Shown: piece after piece, positions 1 through 7,482 of the stretch
How positions within the stretch are numbered: the stretch's first letter is position 1
Layout: every line of letters begins with the position of its first letter
NCBI GenBank assembly: GCA_025923975.1
Contig: JAICEV010000024.1
Coordinates: 1-17,493, forward strand
DNA: 17,493 bases
Source of the DNA: Propionibacteriaceae bacterium
Lineage (GTDB): Bacteria > Actinomycetota > Actinomycetes > Propionibacteriales > Propionibacteriaceae
Reading direction: 5' to 3'
Translations under genes and position numbers: made by a program
The notes under the pieces: generated by a model
What the model was told of the DNA's origin: nothing
The model's database searches: none
The model's input: the letters and a program-made list of their open reading frames with translations, nothing else

Positions 1-13
1 AGGTGTTTCGTTG

Positions 14-87
14 TAGCGGGGACAGGATTTGAACCTGTGACCTCTGGGTTATGAGCCCAGCGAGCTACCGAGCTGCTCCACCCCGCG
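14..87 (-). tRNA. Initiator tRNA-fMet (CAU anticodon)
   Basis: Read on the minus strand this folds as a full cloverleaf of 74 nt. The anticodon CAU lies at 51-53, the anticodon stem is CTGGG/CCCAG, the D stem is GAGC/GCTC and the T stem is ACAGG/CCTGT around TTCAAAT. Three features mark it as the initiator rather than the elongator: the three consecutive G-C pairs at the bottom of the anticodon stem, the A11-U24 D-stem pair, and no Watson-Crick pair at 1-72 (C1 faces U72, followed by six good acceptor pairs). The discriminator is A73. The genome continues CAACG, so the CCA tail is not encoded and must be added by the CCA-adding enzyme. The identification is secure; the exact ends are set by pairing only. 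Confidence 0.95.
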
Positions 88-100
88 TCGGCAGTGTACT

Positions 101-129
101 ACCATACGTCAGCCCCGCAGCCAAGCCAA
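101..129 (-). promoter_or_regulatory. Candidate sigma70-type promoter of tRNA-fMet
   Basis: On the minus strand TTGGCT (124-129) and TATGGT (101-106) are separated by exactly 17 nt, and transcription would start about 6 nt before the mature tRNA end. A second, overlapping pair (TTGGCT at 119-124 and TAGTAC) also has 17-nt spacing. The hexamers are imperfect, so the support comes from position and spacing. Confidence 0.45.
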
Positions 130-187
130 ATCGCTGGCCGGCAGCCGTTCCTCACCACTATTCGAGGACCGGCACCGGCCTTGTTGA

Positions 188-240
188 GGTCTGCACGGTG
201 TGTTGACGGTCTGCACACTTTGCCACCGGGCAGACCGTCA
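188..240. repeat. 11-bp inverted repeat plus 20-bp-spaced direct repeat, possible terminator
   Basis: TGACGGTCTGC (204-214) is perfectly complementary to GCAGACCGTCA (230-240) around a 15-nt loop. The word GGTCTGCAC occurs twice, at 188-196 and 208-216, exactly 20 bp apart. The structure lies 90 nt downstream of the stop of the FUSC gene (minus strand) and upstream of the tRNA promoter. It may end FUSC transcription, but no T-run follows it on the minus strand, so a protein-binding site is equally possible. The rest of 88-329 shows no credible gene. Confidence 0.5.
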
Positions 241-329
241 GCCAGCCACGTGAACATGAGTTTCGGCCCACCGGAGAGTTCTTCGCAGGGGCGCAGAGCC
301 AGCCTGCCAAGCCAAATCACCAGGATCGA

Positions 330-1466
330 TCAGTCCATGTCGGGAATGAGTTCACGGGCCTCGTGATAGTTCATACCGGTCAGCTGAATCAGGTCTGCCA
401 CGATCGAGCGAACCTGAGCCAAGATCACGACGGTCGAGATGGAGTGAGTGAGCTGGAGATGCGCACTGGCCTCGCCGATCTCACGAAGTTGATCACGCGC
501 CGCTGTGGGAAATCGGTGTTCCGAAAACTCATGTGCGATGAATCGGCAGATTTCGGCCAGCCGCCGGATCAGATCCTGATAGGCCACCGGCACGTCAGCG
601 CCACGCCATACCGCAACTACACACCGCCGTACGAGGACTCGAATGTTGCGGCTGGCGGAGTCGAGGGGTGCGTGCAAGTCGGACATTGCGATTGCCTCGC
701 TCAGGTGGCGGCGGCGAAATGGCGAGTAGCGGACCACCTCCAGGCCTTCGGCCGCAGCGACGTCGAAAGTAGCCATATCCTTCTCTGCCGCCCGGGCCCG
801 ATCCAGCACGGCGTTGGCAGCCTCCTCGTCCTTCGACGCGAGGGCATCGGCCGCAGCCTCCAGCGTCTCAGCCATTCCCGCTACAACCTTGGCCGCCACG
901 ACCGCGGGCTTGCGGAGCGGACCGCTTGGTGCCACGGTCGCCACCAGTAGGGCGAGCGAGCAGCCGATCGCGGCATCGAGCCCGCGGTCGATTCCGTACT
1001 TAAAGGTGGGTGCCATAACTAACACTGCGATGGACTGGGCGCCCGCCTGGGTCGTCATCAATGGACCTGCTCCCACCAGCGTCGCCAGTGACATCGCAAT
1101 GGTGCAGACAGCCACAACCTGCCACACGCCGGCGCCGAACAACAACAACCAGATATCGCCCAGCGTGACGCCGACCGTAACGCCAATCGCTACATCTACC
1201 CCGCGCCGGAGCCGCTGTCCGTATGCGAGACCAAGGACGAGGATGGCAGCAGCCGCTGCAAAGTAAGGAACCTGATGGCCGAGCAGCAGGCTCGCGAGCA
1301 GCCACGCCACCCCTGCCGTCACCGAACATTGGATGATCATGAAAGCCCGCTGTCGCCATCGCTCGATACGGCGTACGGCGGATGCTTCGCCGCGCCGGAT
1401 CGTTCGGTCGCTGAGGTCGAAGGCTCGCAGTTTCAGTCGCTGCAAGGAGTGGGCCTCGGAGTCCAT
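330..1466 (-). CDS. FUSC / aromatic acid exporter-type membrane protein
   Basis: The 378-aa product has a basic N-terminus (residues 1-40). A block of hydrophobic segments follows at about 42-62, 66-83, 91-110, 113-133, 143-153 and 164-180. The rest is a long soluble, mostly helical C-terminal half (about 185-378). This one-sided layout (N-terminal membrane bundle, cytosolic helical domain) is typical of the FUSC / aromatic-acid-exporter-like proteins of actinobacteria. That family includes the E. coli AaeB and YccS relatives, some of which export aromatic acids. The substrate here is unknown. An in-frame TGA lies two codons before the ATG, so this is the first possible start. The gene stands alone, divergent from the ThuA-like gene. 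The family call rests on topology and general resemblance, not on a catalytic motif. Confidence 0.7.
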   Translation of the reverse strand: MDSEAHSLQRLKLRAFDLSDRTIRRGEASAVRRIERWRQRAFMIIQCSVTAGVAWLLASLLLGHQVPYFAAAAAILVLGLAYGQRLRRGVDVAIGVTVGVTLGDIWLLLFGAGVWQVVAVCTIAMSLATLVGAGPLMTTQAGAQSIAVLVMAPTFKYGIDRGLDAAIGCSLALLVATVAPSGPLRKPAVVAAKVVAGMAETLEAAADALASKDEEAANAVLDRARAAEKDMATFDVAAAEGLEVVRYSPFRRRHLSEAIAMSDLHAPLDSASRNIRVLVRRCVVAVWRGADVPVAYQDLIRRLAEICRFIAHEFSEHRFPTAARDQLREIGEASAHLQLTHSISTVVILAQVRSIVADLIQLTGMNYHEARELIPDMD

Positions 1467-1554
1467 GCCTCATCATTCACCTACCTCGTGACCGCGTACT
1501 TAGCGCGTTGGCCGGGTGCCTGGAGCGGGCAGCGCTTCGGGCAGACTGGCAGTC

Positions 1555-2334
1555 GTGACTTCACCGATCCGCGTCACTGTATGGGGCGAGAACTTTCACG
1601 AGCGATACGAACGAGACAGGGCCGGCATGGCTGAGCGCTATCCGAGCGGCATGCACGGCGCCATCGCCGCTGGCCTAGCTGAGCTGTTGGGTGACTCCGT
1701 CACGGTGAGCACGGCTACTCAAGATCAGCCCGAACACGGTCTGACGGTGGAACTCTTGGCCAGCACCGACGTCCTGACGTGGTGGGGACATGCAACTCAT
1801 TCCGAGGTCGACGACGCCGTCGTCGATCGGGTGCATCAGCGCGTTCTTGGCGGGATGGGTTTGCTGGTGTTGCACTCCGCCCACTTCTCGAAGATCTTCC
1901 AGCGACTGATGGGCACCAGTTGTTCCCTGGCCTGGCGCAACTCCGGTGACACTGAGCTGGTCTGGTCGGTCAACCCCTCCCATCCGATCACGGCGGGCAT
2001 TCCGCAACCAATCGTGATCAACGAGCATGAGATGTACGGCGAGTTCTTTGACATCCCAGCGCCGGATGAGTTGATCTTCCTCTCAACCTTCAGCAGCGGC
2101 GAGGTCTTTCGATCCGGCTGCTGTTGGCGACGTGGCAAGGGCAAGGTGTTCTACTTCTCACCTGGCGATCAGGCTTACCCGATCTACCAGCATGCTGACG
2201 TCAAGCGGGTGCTGGCCAACGCTGTGCTCTGGGCCCGGCCCGAGCAGAGCACCGATTTCACCGCCCCAGAGGTCGTCAGCCAGCCAGCGCCCTATTTCAA
2301 CAGCCGCCCCGTCGGCGAGGAGGTCCGCGCGTGA
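1555..2334 (+). CDS. ThuA-like domain protein (sugar utilization)
   Basis: The product is about 259 aa from the chosen GTG at 1555. The frame stays open upstream to another GTG at 1516, but homology-like sequence begins at IRVTVWGENFHERYERD, right after 1555, so the later start is preferred. The typical ThuA signatures are visible: the WWGHATHSEVDD stretch, a GLLVLHSAHF strand-turn, NPSHPITAGIP, the INEHEMYGE motif, and a GKGKVFYFSPGD end. ThuA proteins have a class I glutamine-amidotransferase-like fold. In rhizobia ThuA works with the oxidoreductase ThuB to turn trehalose and related disaccharides into 3-keto forms. Here the stop codon overlaps the start of an oxidoreductase gene by 4 nt (GTGA), supporting the same kind of partnership. 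The natural substrate cannot be read from the sequence. Confidence 0.85.
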   Translation: MTSPIRVTVWGENFHERYERDRAGMAERYPSGMHGAIAAGLAELLGDSVTVSTATQDQPEHGLTVELLASTDVLTWWGHATHSEVDDAVVDRVHQRVLGGMGLLVLHSAHFSKIFQRLMGTSCSLAWRNSGDTELVWSVNPSHPITAGIPQPIVINEHEMYGEFFDIPAPDELIFLSTFSSGEVFRSGCCWRRGKGKVFYFSPGDQAYPIYQHADVKRVLANAVLWARPEQSTDFTAPEVVSQPAPYFNSRPVGEEVRA

Positions 2335-3428
2335 GCGCGGAAGGTCGGCTCCGTGCCGGTGTCATCGGTCTTGGCTGGGCTGGGCAGCAGCATATGGCGG
2401 CGTACGCGGAAGTAGCTGATGTCGATCTTGTGGCGCTGGCGGGAATGGAGCTGGACGCGCTGCAGACGCTCGGCGTGGCGTACGAGGTCCCGGAGGAGCA
2501 CCGCTATACGGACTGGCAGGATCTTGTTGATCATGGGCGGCTTGATCTGCTGAGCATCGCCGCACCGACCACCTTGCACGCTCCGATCGCAGTGACAGCA
2601 CTCGATGCCGGCATCCATGTGCTCTCGGAGAAGCCGATGGCCGAGAACGCCGAGACCGCGCGCCTGATGGTCGAGGCGGCTGAGCGCAATGATCGTGTGC
2701 TCGATGTCTCGTTCAACCATCGGCGCCGCGGCCACGTGCAAGTCCTCAAGAAGATGATCGACGACGGCATCCTTGGCCCGATTTATTACGCCAAGGCCGG
2801 CTGGCTGCGACGCGAGGGGATTCCGGGCCTCGGCAGTTGGTTCACGCAGCGTGCGATTTCCGGCGGTGGGCCGCTCATGGATCTGGGAGTGCACATGCTC
2901 GACATCGCGCTCTATTTGCTCAATGAGCCGGCGGTTCGGGCGGTCACCGCCGCGACGTACGCGGAGTTCGGGCCACGTGGCAAAGGCAGCTCAGCGGCGG
3001 CGACCATGCGCAAGACCGGCGTGGAGCCAGGCGCCTTCGATGTCGAGGATCTCTCGACTGCATTCTTGCGACTGCAGGGTGGTGGAACGCTGCTGCTGGA
3101 GTCCAGTTGGGCTCAGTGGATCCCTAAAGATCAGTGCTATGTGACCGTGTACGGCTCTGACGGTGGCGCCAGCATCGAGTGGGGTGCGCCGGATGACCCC
3201 CACCGCAGTCTGAATGTCTGGACCGAGCAGGCAGGCGTGCCCGCGACGTTGCATCCCAACATTCCGCCTGATGGCCTGCACACCGAGAGTGTCTTGGACT
3301 TCGTCGCCAAGGTGCGATCTGGTGACTACACCAACCATCGCGGCAAGCAGGCACTGGCGCGGGCTGTGGTGATCGACGCCTGCTATGCCTCCGCCGAGAA
3401 AGGCACTGAGATCACGCTCGATCCTTAA
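2331..3428 (+). CDS. Gfo/Idh/MocA family NAD(P)-dependent oxidoreductase
   Basis: This 365-aa cytosolic enzyme begins with a Rossmann fold (GVIGLGWAG at 10-18). The family EKP motif is at 100-102; its lysine takes part in catalysis and nicotinamide binding. The central GGGPLMDLGVHMLD stretch (178-191) carries the family Asp184 and His188. The C-terminal half is the substrate-binding GFO_IDH_MocA beta-sheet domain. The length is typical. The GTG start is fused to the ThuA-like stop in a GTGA overlap, so the two are translated together. By analogy with rhizobial ThuB it likely oxidises a sugar or sugar derivative, possibly at C3, but family members vary widely (inositol, glucose, UDP-sugars). 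No transporter or regulator gene accompanies the pair. Confidence 0.88.
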   Translation: MSAEGRLRAGVIGLGWAGQQHMAAYAEVADVDLVALAGMELDALQTLGVAYEVPEEHRYTDWQDLVDHGRLDLLSIAAPTTLHAPIAVTALDAGIHVLSEKPMAENAETARLMVEAAERNDRVLDVSFNHRRRGHVQVLKKMIDDGILGPIYYAKAGWLRREGIPGLGSWFTQRAISGGGPLMDLGVHMLDIALYLLNEPAVRAVTAATYAEFGPRGKGSSAAATMRKTGVEPGAFDVEDLSTAFLRLQGGGTLLLESSWAQWIPKDQCYVTVYGSDGGASIEWGAPDDPHRSLNVWTEQAGVPATLHPNIPPDGLHTESVLDFVAKVRSGDYTNHRGKQALARAVVIDACYASAEKGTEITLDP

Positions 3429-3528
3429 GGCTCGCACCAAACATCACATTAGTAACATCAATCTCTTTCTTTCACTGGCGTGTCGCGATTGACGTGCTGC
3501 AGGCTATGGCCACTTGCCTACGAATGGA

Positions 3529-4767
3529 ATGGTCATGTCTCCTTCCCCGACAGCTGCCAGCACCTTCGTCTGGGCCAGACGTCTTCTCGGCGCTGCCTTG
3601 GCCCTAGCAGTGGTTGGCACCTTCGCTGTGCTCACCACCATCCCCGCCCGTGCTGACTCAGCGGTATCAGCAAAGTCAGCAACCTTCACGATCCGCGGCG
3701 CCGGCTGGGGCCACGGTTGGGGCATGTCGCAGTACGGCGCGCACGGGGCAGCTCAGAAAGGCCTGTCGTGGAAACAAATCCTCGCCTTCTATTACCGAGG
3801 CACCCGGCTGAGCAAGATGCCGAGCGGAACCAAGATCAAGGTCTGGATCACCGCAGACAACGACAAAAGCCTCCGGGTGCTGCCGGCGCGTGGCCTTACC
3901 GTCAGTGACACTGCAGGTCATCGTTACACCCTGCCGACCGGGGCGAAATACACCTCCTGGCGAATCAACCGCTCCGGCGCTGGCTACCGACTCAGCTACC
4001 GGACGAGCAGCGGAAGCTATGTCACGAAGTCGACCGTGCTGACGACCGGCACCTGGTCGTTCTCCACTCCTTCCAAGATCGTGAAGGTGGTGCTTCCGAA
4101 CGGTTCGGTGCGTTCGTACCGGGGGAGTGTGGCGCTGATCAAGAGAGGAGCCGGCGCACGGACGATCAACAATGTGCTCCTCGAGGACTACGTCAAAGGT
4201 GTCGTGCCAGCCGAAATGCCGACCTCCTGGGCGGCAGATGCGGTACGGGCGCAGGCCGTCGCGGCGCGGTCGTACGCGGTTCGACTCCAGAAATTCGGTG
4301 GCTATTCCGGATACGACATCTGTGACACCACTGCCTGCCAGGTCTACCGCGGGATGGGCAGCGAGACTGGTGGCGGCAATGCGGCAGCCAAGGCCACGGC
4401 CGGAACCATCGTCACCTACCGAGGCGTCGTAGCGCTCACCCAGTTCGCCTCGTCCAATGGCGGACATTCCGCTCGAGGCGACCACCCGTACTTGGCTGCG
4501 CAGCGCGATCTGTATGACGGAGTGATCAAGTCCCAGGCCTGGACCCGGACGCTCAGCGCGAGCAGCATCAGCCGGGCCTGGCCATCGGTGGGCACCGTGA
4601 AGCAACTGCAGATCACCAGTCGCGACGGCGCCGGTGCCTGGGGCGGGCGAGTGAAAGCAATCAAGATCATCGGAAGCGCGCGGACCGCGACTGTCTCGGG
4701 AAAGACGTTCCAGCACATGTTCGGCCTGCGTTCCTCGCTCTACACGGTCGCCGCGAGCAGCACCTGA
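3529..4767 (+). CDS. Secreted SpoIID/LytB domain protein
   Basis: The 412-aa product starts with a classic export signal: two arginines, a long hydrophobic core and a probable ARA cleavage site before DSAVSAKS. Then comes the GxGWGHGxGMSQYGAHG block that opens SpoIID/LytB domains. The diagnostic stretch is NVLLEDYVKGVVPAEMP (mature region near residue 215-231), followed by an AVRAQAVAARSYAV helix. The Glu of PAEMP matches the catalytic Glu of Bacillus SpoIID, a lytic transglycosylase that acts on peptidoglycan glycan strands lacking stem peptides. Such proteins are common in non-sporulating actinobacteria, where their role is unclear; wall remodelling is the reasonable inference. Possible starts are TTG 3514, ATG 3529 and ATG 3535, none with a clear ribosome site. 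It is followed after 27 nt by a peptidase gene, so the two are probably cotranscribed. Confidence 0.85.
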   Translation: MVMSPSPTAASTFVWARRLLGAALALAVVGTFAVLTTIPARADSAVSAKSATFTIRGAGWGHGWGMSQYGAHGAAQKGLSWKQILAFYYRGTRLSKMPSGTKIKVWITADNDKSLRVLPARGLTVSDTAGHRYTLPTGAKYTSWRINRSGAGYRLSYRTSSGSYVTKSTVLTTGTWSFSTPSKIVKVVLPNGSVRSYRGSVALIKRGAGARTINNVLLEDYVKGVVPAEMPTSWAADAVRAQAVAARSYAVRLQKFGGYSGYDICDTTACQVYRGMGSETGGGNAAAKATAGTIVTYRGVVALTQFASSNGGHSARGDHPYLAAQRDLYDGVIKSQAWTRTLSASSISRAWPSVGTVKQLQITSRDGAGAWGGRVKAIKIIGSARTATVSGKTFQHMFGLRSSLYTVAASST

Positions 4768-4794
4768 TCGACCACAAGTCGGCAGAATGAGCGG

Positions 4795-5772
4795 GTGATT
4801 GAAGGGTTCGAGATTGGGCATCACACCGCAGACGGCGAGGGTTGGCTGACGGGGACGACGGTTGTGGTGGCCCGAGACAGTGCGGTTGGCGGCGTTGACG
4901 TACGCGGCGGCGGCCCCGGAACGCGAGAAACCGACCTGCTGGATCCAACGACAGCGATAGACCGGGTACATGCAGTCGTGCTCACTGGCGGGAGCGCGTA
5001 CGGGCTAGCGGCAGCCAATGGGGTAATGGCCGGACTGGAGGCCGCTGGAATCGGGTGGCCGGTCGGCCCCGAGCGTCATCAAGTTGTGCCGATCGTACCG
5101 GCCGCGGTGATCTTCGACCTCGGTCGCGGCGGTGTTTTCGGCAACCGGCCGACGGATGATTTCGGAATGTTGGCGCTAGCGGCGGCTACCCGAGAGCAGC
5201 CTGAAACCGGATCGATAGGGGCTGGTACCGGAGCGGTGTGTGGCGGCATCAAAGGAGGCTTCGGGTATGCCGAAAAGGAGCTCGAGTCGGGCGTGTCGGT
5301 TGCAGCAGCCGTAGTCGTGAACGCAGCCGGGTCGCCTGTAAACCCGGAAAGCGGCCGACTGTGGGCCGATTGGTTGCGGCTACTCGCCACGCCAAGCGAT
5401 GCCGAGCGAGAGGTCCTCGCCACCACCTACGCTCGGGGCCAGCGGACTGTCGCCACCACGATCGGTGTCGTGCTGACAGATGCGATCTTGACCAAAGCCC
5501 AAGCCAGCAAGATCGCCGCAGTCGCCCACGACGGCATGGCCCGCGCTGTTCGGCCTGTGCACTCCATGTTTGATGGCGACACCGTCTTCTGTCTTGCTTC
5601 GTCGCGCCGCCCACTCGCCGATGATCAGATTCGTTCACTGTTCGCCTTCAATGCGCTGCTGGCCGCGGCGGCAGATGTGTTCGCGGACGCTTGCCTCGAC
5701 GGGATCGTGTCGGCGACAGGAAGAGGTTCCTGGAAGAGCTACACCGAGCTGGCGCCCTCTGTGGTCGGCTGA
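4795..5772 (+). CDS. P1 family peptidase (DmpA/NylC-like N-terminal nucleophile hydrolase)
   Basis: The 325-aa product from a GTG start matches the S58/P1 family: an early VGGVDVRGGGPGTRETD block (31-47), VLTGGSAYGLAAANGV (62-77), the glycine-rich GAGTGAVCGGIKGG (142-155) and the VHSMFDGDTVF stretch (255-265). These enzymes are made as one chain and cut themselves just before a Thr or Ser that then becomes the nucleophile. The cut would fall near His256/Ser257, leaving a small beta subunit of about 69 residues. NylC from nylon-oligomer degraders and DmpA aminopeptidase are the best-known relatives; the substrate here is unknown. No signal peptide is seen, so the enzyme is probably cytosolic, unlike its upstream SpoIID neighbour. 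The placement of the processing site is from memory of the family and is less sure than the family call. Confidence 0.85.
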   Translation: MIEGFEIGHHTADGEGWLTGTTVVVARDSAVGGVDVRGGGPGTRETDLLDPTTAIDRVHAVVLTGGSAYGLAAANGVMAGLEAAGIGWPVGPERHQVVPIVPAAVIFDLGRGGVFGNRPTDDFGMLALAAATREQPETGSIGAGTGAVCGGIKGGFGYAEKELESGVSVAAAVVVNAAGSPVNPESGRLWADWLRLLATPSDAEREVLATTYARGQRTVATTIGVVLTDAILTKAQASKIAAVAHDGMARAVRPVHSMFDGDTVFCLASSRRPLADDQIRSLFAFNALLAAAADVFADACLDGIVSATGRGSWKSYTELAPSVVG

Positions 5773-5780
5773 GATATAGG

Positions 5781-5808
5781 TTTTCTCCCTGGCCCAGATT
5801 CCTACACT
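5781..5808 (+). promoter_or_regulatory. Weak candidate promoter of serA
   Basis: TACACT (5803-5808) is a good -10 hexamer, with the poor -35 TTTTCT (5781-5786) 16 nt upstream. It lies in the 72-nt gap before serA. The serA start itself has a clear ribosome site, GAGGAG, 3 nt before the ATG at 5845. Confidence 0.3.
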
Positions 5809-5844
5809 GGTGGCTGCATTTCAGCGCGCGACCAATGAGGAGCC

Positions 5845-7041
5845 ATGAAGGCGTTATTGCTGGAGAACATTCATCCCGAGGGCGTCCGACTGCTCACCGA
5901 ACGCGGAATCCAGGTCGAAACCGTCAAGGGAGCGCTCGACGAAGCTGAATTGATCGATGCGCTCCGCGCGGTACAGCTGCTGGGCATCCGATCGAAGACC
6001 AACGTCACCGAGACCATCCTCGAAGCTGCTCCGGACCTGATGGCAATCGGTGCCTTCTGTATCGGGACTAACCAGATTGACCTGGGGGCTGCCGCCAGGC
6101 TTGGCATCCCGGTCTTCAATGCGCCCTTCTCCAACACACGCAGCGTGGTGGAGCTGGTTATCGCGGAGATCATTGCTCTGGCCCGGCACCTCACCGACAA
6201 GAACGCGAAGATGCACGCCGGCGTCTGGGACAAGTCGGCCAAGGGTGCGCACGAGGTTCGAGGGCGCACATTGGGCATTGTCGGATATGGCAATATCGGC
6301 AGCCAGCTCTCGGTAGTGGCCGAGTCGATCGGCATGAGGGTTTACTTCTACGACATCGCAGACAAGCTGGCGCTGGGTAACGCCCAGCGCTGCGAAACTC
6401 TTGACGAGCTGCTCGAGGTCGCCGAGACGGTCACCTTGCATGTGGACGGTCGTCCCGGAAACGCCGGTCTGTTCGGCGCTGAGCAATTCGCCAAGATGCG
6501 CAAGCGGAGCTTGTTCCTAAACCTGTGTCGCGGATTTGTTGTTGATCATGTTGCGCTGCGCGAGCACCTGCTCAGCGGACACATCGCCGGTGCCGCGCTG
6601 GACGTCTTCGCAGACGAACCTAAGAGCGCCGGAGACCCGTTCTTCAGCGGCCTGCAGAACATCCCGAATGTGATCTTGACACCGCATATCGGTGGGTCGA
6701 CTGAGGAGGCGCAAATCGATATCGGCCGGTTCGTGGCCGGCAAATTGCGCGATTTCGCCGACAGCGGTCATACCACGATGTCTGTCAATTTGCCGCAGGT
6801 GCAGACCGGCAGCATCGCTGGACGTAGCAGGCTGCTGCATGTTCACCACAACGTGCCGGGCGTGCTTGCCACCGTAAACGGGTTACTGGCGAATGCTCAC
6901 GTCAACATCGAGAGCCAGGTCCTGTCGACCCGCGGTGAGCTGGGCTACGTGATCACCGACGTGGCAAGCGGCCTGACAGCTGAGCTGGTCGAGAAGCTCG
7001 AGGGCCTCCCCGAGACCGTACGCCTCCGAGTTCTACGCTGA
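5845..7041 (+). CDS. serA: D-3-phosphoglycerate dehydrogenase, ACT-domain type
   Basis: This enzyme oxidises 3-phosphoglycerate to 3-phosphohydroxypyruvate, the first step of serine synthesis. The 398 aa follow the E. coli SerA plan (about 410 aa) rather than the long mycobacterial form with an extra ASB domain. A split substrate domain flanks a Rossmann domain with GYGNIG at 147-152 and an Asp at 170 that favours NAD. The catalytic residues are Arg229 (in LCRGFVVD), Glu258 (DVFADEP) and His281 (LTPHIGGS). The last 70 residues, from about 327 (RSRLLHVHHNVPGV), form an ACT domain, which in E. coli binds serine for feedback inhibition. The start is fixed by a GAGGAG ribosome site. The stop codon abuts the stop codon of the convergent Nudix gene with no spacer. 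Confidence 0.93.
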   Translation: MKALLLENIHPEGVRLLTERGIQVETVKGALDEAELIDALRAVQLLGIRSKTNVTETILEAAPDLMAIGAFCIGTNQIDLGAAARLGIPVFNAPFSNTRSVVELVIAEIIALARHLTDKNAKMHAGVWDKSAKGAHEVRGRTLGIVGYGNIGSQLSVVAESIGMRVYFYDIADKLALGNAQRCETLDELLEVAETVTLHVDGRPGNAGLFGAEQFAKMRKRSLFLNLCRGFVVDHVALREHLLSGHIAGAALDVFADEPKSAGDPFFSGLQNIPNVILTPHIGGSTEEAQIDIGRFVAGKLRDFADSGHTTMSVNLPQVQTGSIAGRSRLLHVHHNVPGVLATVNGLLANAHVNIESQVLSTRGELGYVITDVASGLTAELVEKLEGLPETVRLRVLR

Positions 7042-7476
7042 CTATCTTGCGCCTGCGCGGCGCAGCAGATCGGGCAGCCATGGGGGACAGCGGGGATCGG
7101 CTTCAAGATCATCGAGAGTCCACCAGCCGACCTCGGCAAGTTCAGCCGGCGCGTTCACGTACGCCTCATCGCCAGGTGGCGCCGGAGCCGTGAAGGTCAC
7201 GGTGATCTGCCGCTCACCGCCGCTTGTGATAAAGAACTCCGACTCCAGGTACGTCAACGGCACCTGGGAAAGATCAATACCCACTTCCTCGACAACTTCT
7301 CGTCGTGCGGTCACCTCCAGCACACCGGCCTCTGGATCGGTGACATCAACGTGGCCGCCAATCATTCCGATCATGTTCGGCGCGTACGCGACACCAGGCG
7401 CCCGCAGTACCAGCAGCCAAGTGTTGCCACGGCGGATCAGGACGCAGACCGTGACCGCGTACAGCTCACTGTCCAC
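7042..7476 (-). CDS. Nudix hydrolase
   Basis: The 144-aa product has the Nudix fold signature GGHVDVTDPEAGVLEV (40-55) running into TARREVVEEVGI (56-67), whose REVVEEVG core binds the metal needed to cleave a nucleoside-diphosphate-linked substrate. Compared with the classical GX5EX7REUXEEXGU box, the first half is altered: Asp47 stands where Glu is usual and the spacing to RE is two residues longer. The catalytic half is intact. The start is a GTG, 6 nt downstream of the CoxG stop, so it is likely read in the same transcript. The substrate cannot be told from the sequence; house-cleaning of oxidised or odd nucleotides is a common role. Confidence 0.85.
   Translation of the reverse strand: MDSELYAVTVCVLIRRGNTWLLVLRAPGVAYAPNMIGMIGGHVDVTDPEAGVLEVTARREVVEEVGIDLSQVPLTYLESEFFITSGGERQITVTFTAPAPPGDEAYVNAPAELAEVGWWTLDDLEADPRCPPWLPDLLRRAGAR
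7048..7064. repeat. GC-rich hairpin at the serA/Nudix convergence
   Basis: TGCGCC (7048-7053) pairs with GGCGCA (7059-7064) around a 5-nt loop. It starts 7 nt after the serA stop and lies inside the end of the Nudix gene. No T-run follows on either strand, so a terminator role is only possible. Confidence 0.3.
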
Positions 7477-7482
7477 GGTTGA

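Noticed and set aside
340..390. GGGAAT ... GTT resembling a second SigR promoter
   Set aside because: The spacing is 21 nt and it lies antisense within the end of the FUSC gene with no gene to drive.
3676..4971. Open frame of 431 codons on the minus strand opposite the SpoIID gene
   Set aside because: Its product has no domain-like pattern and it lies fully opposite a clear secreted protein and the peptidase start; it is an antisense shadow of high-GC codon bias.
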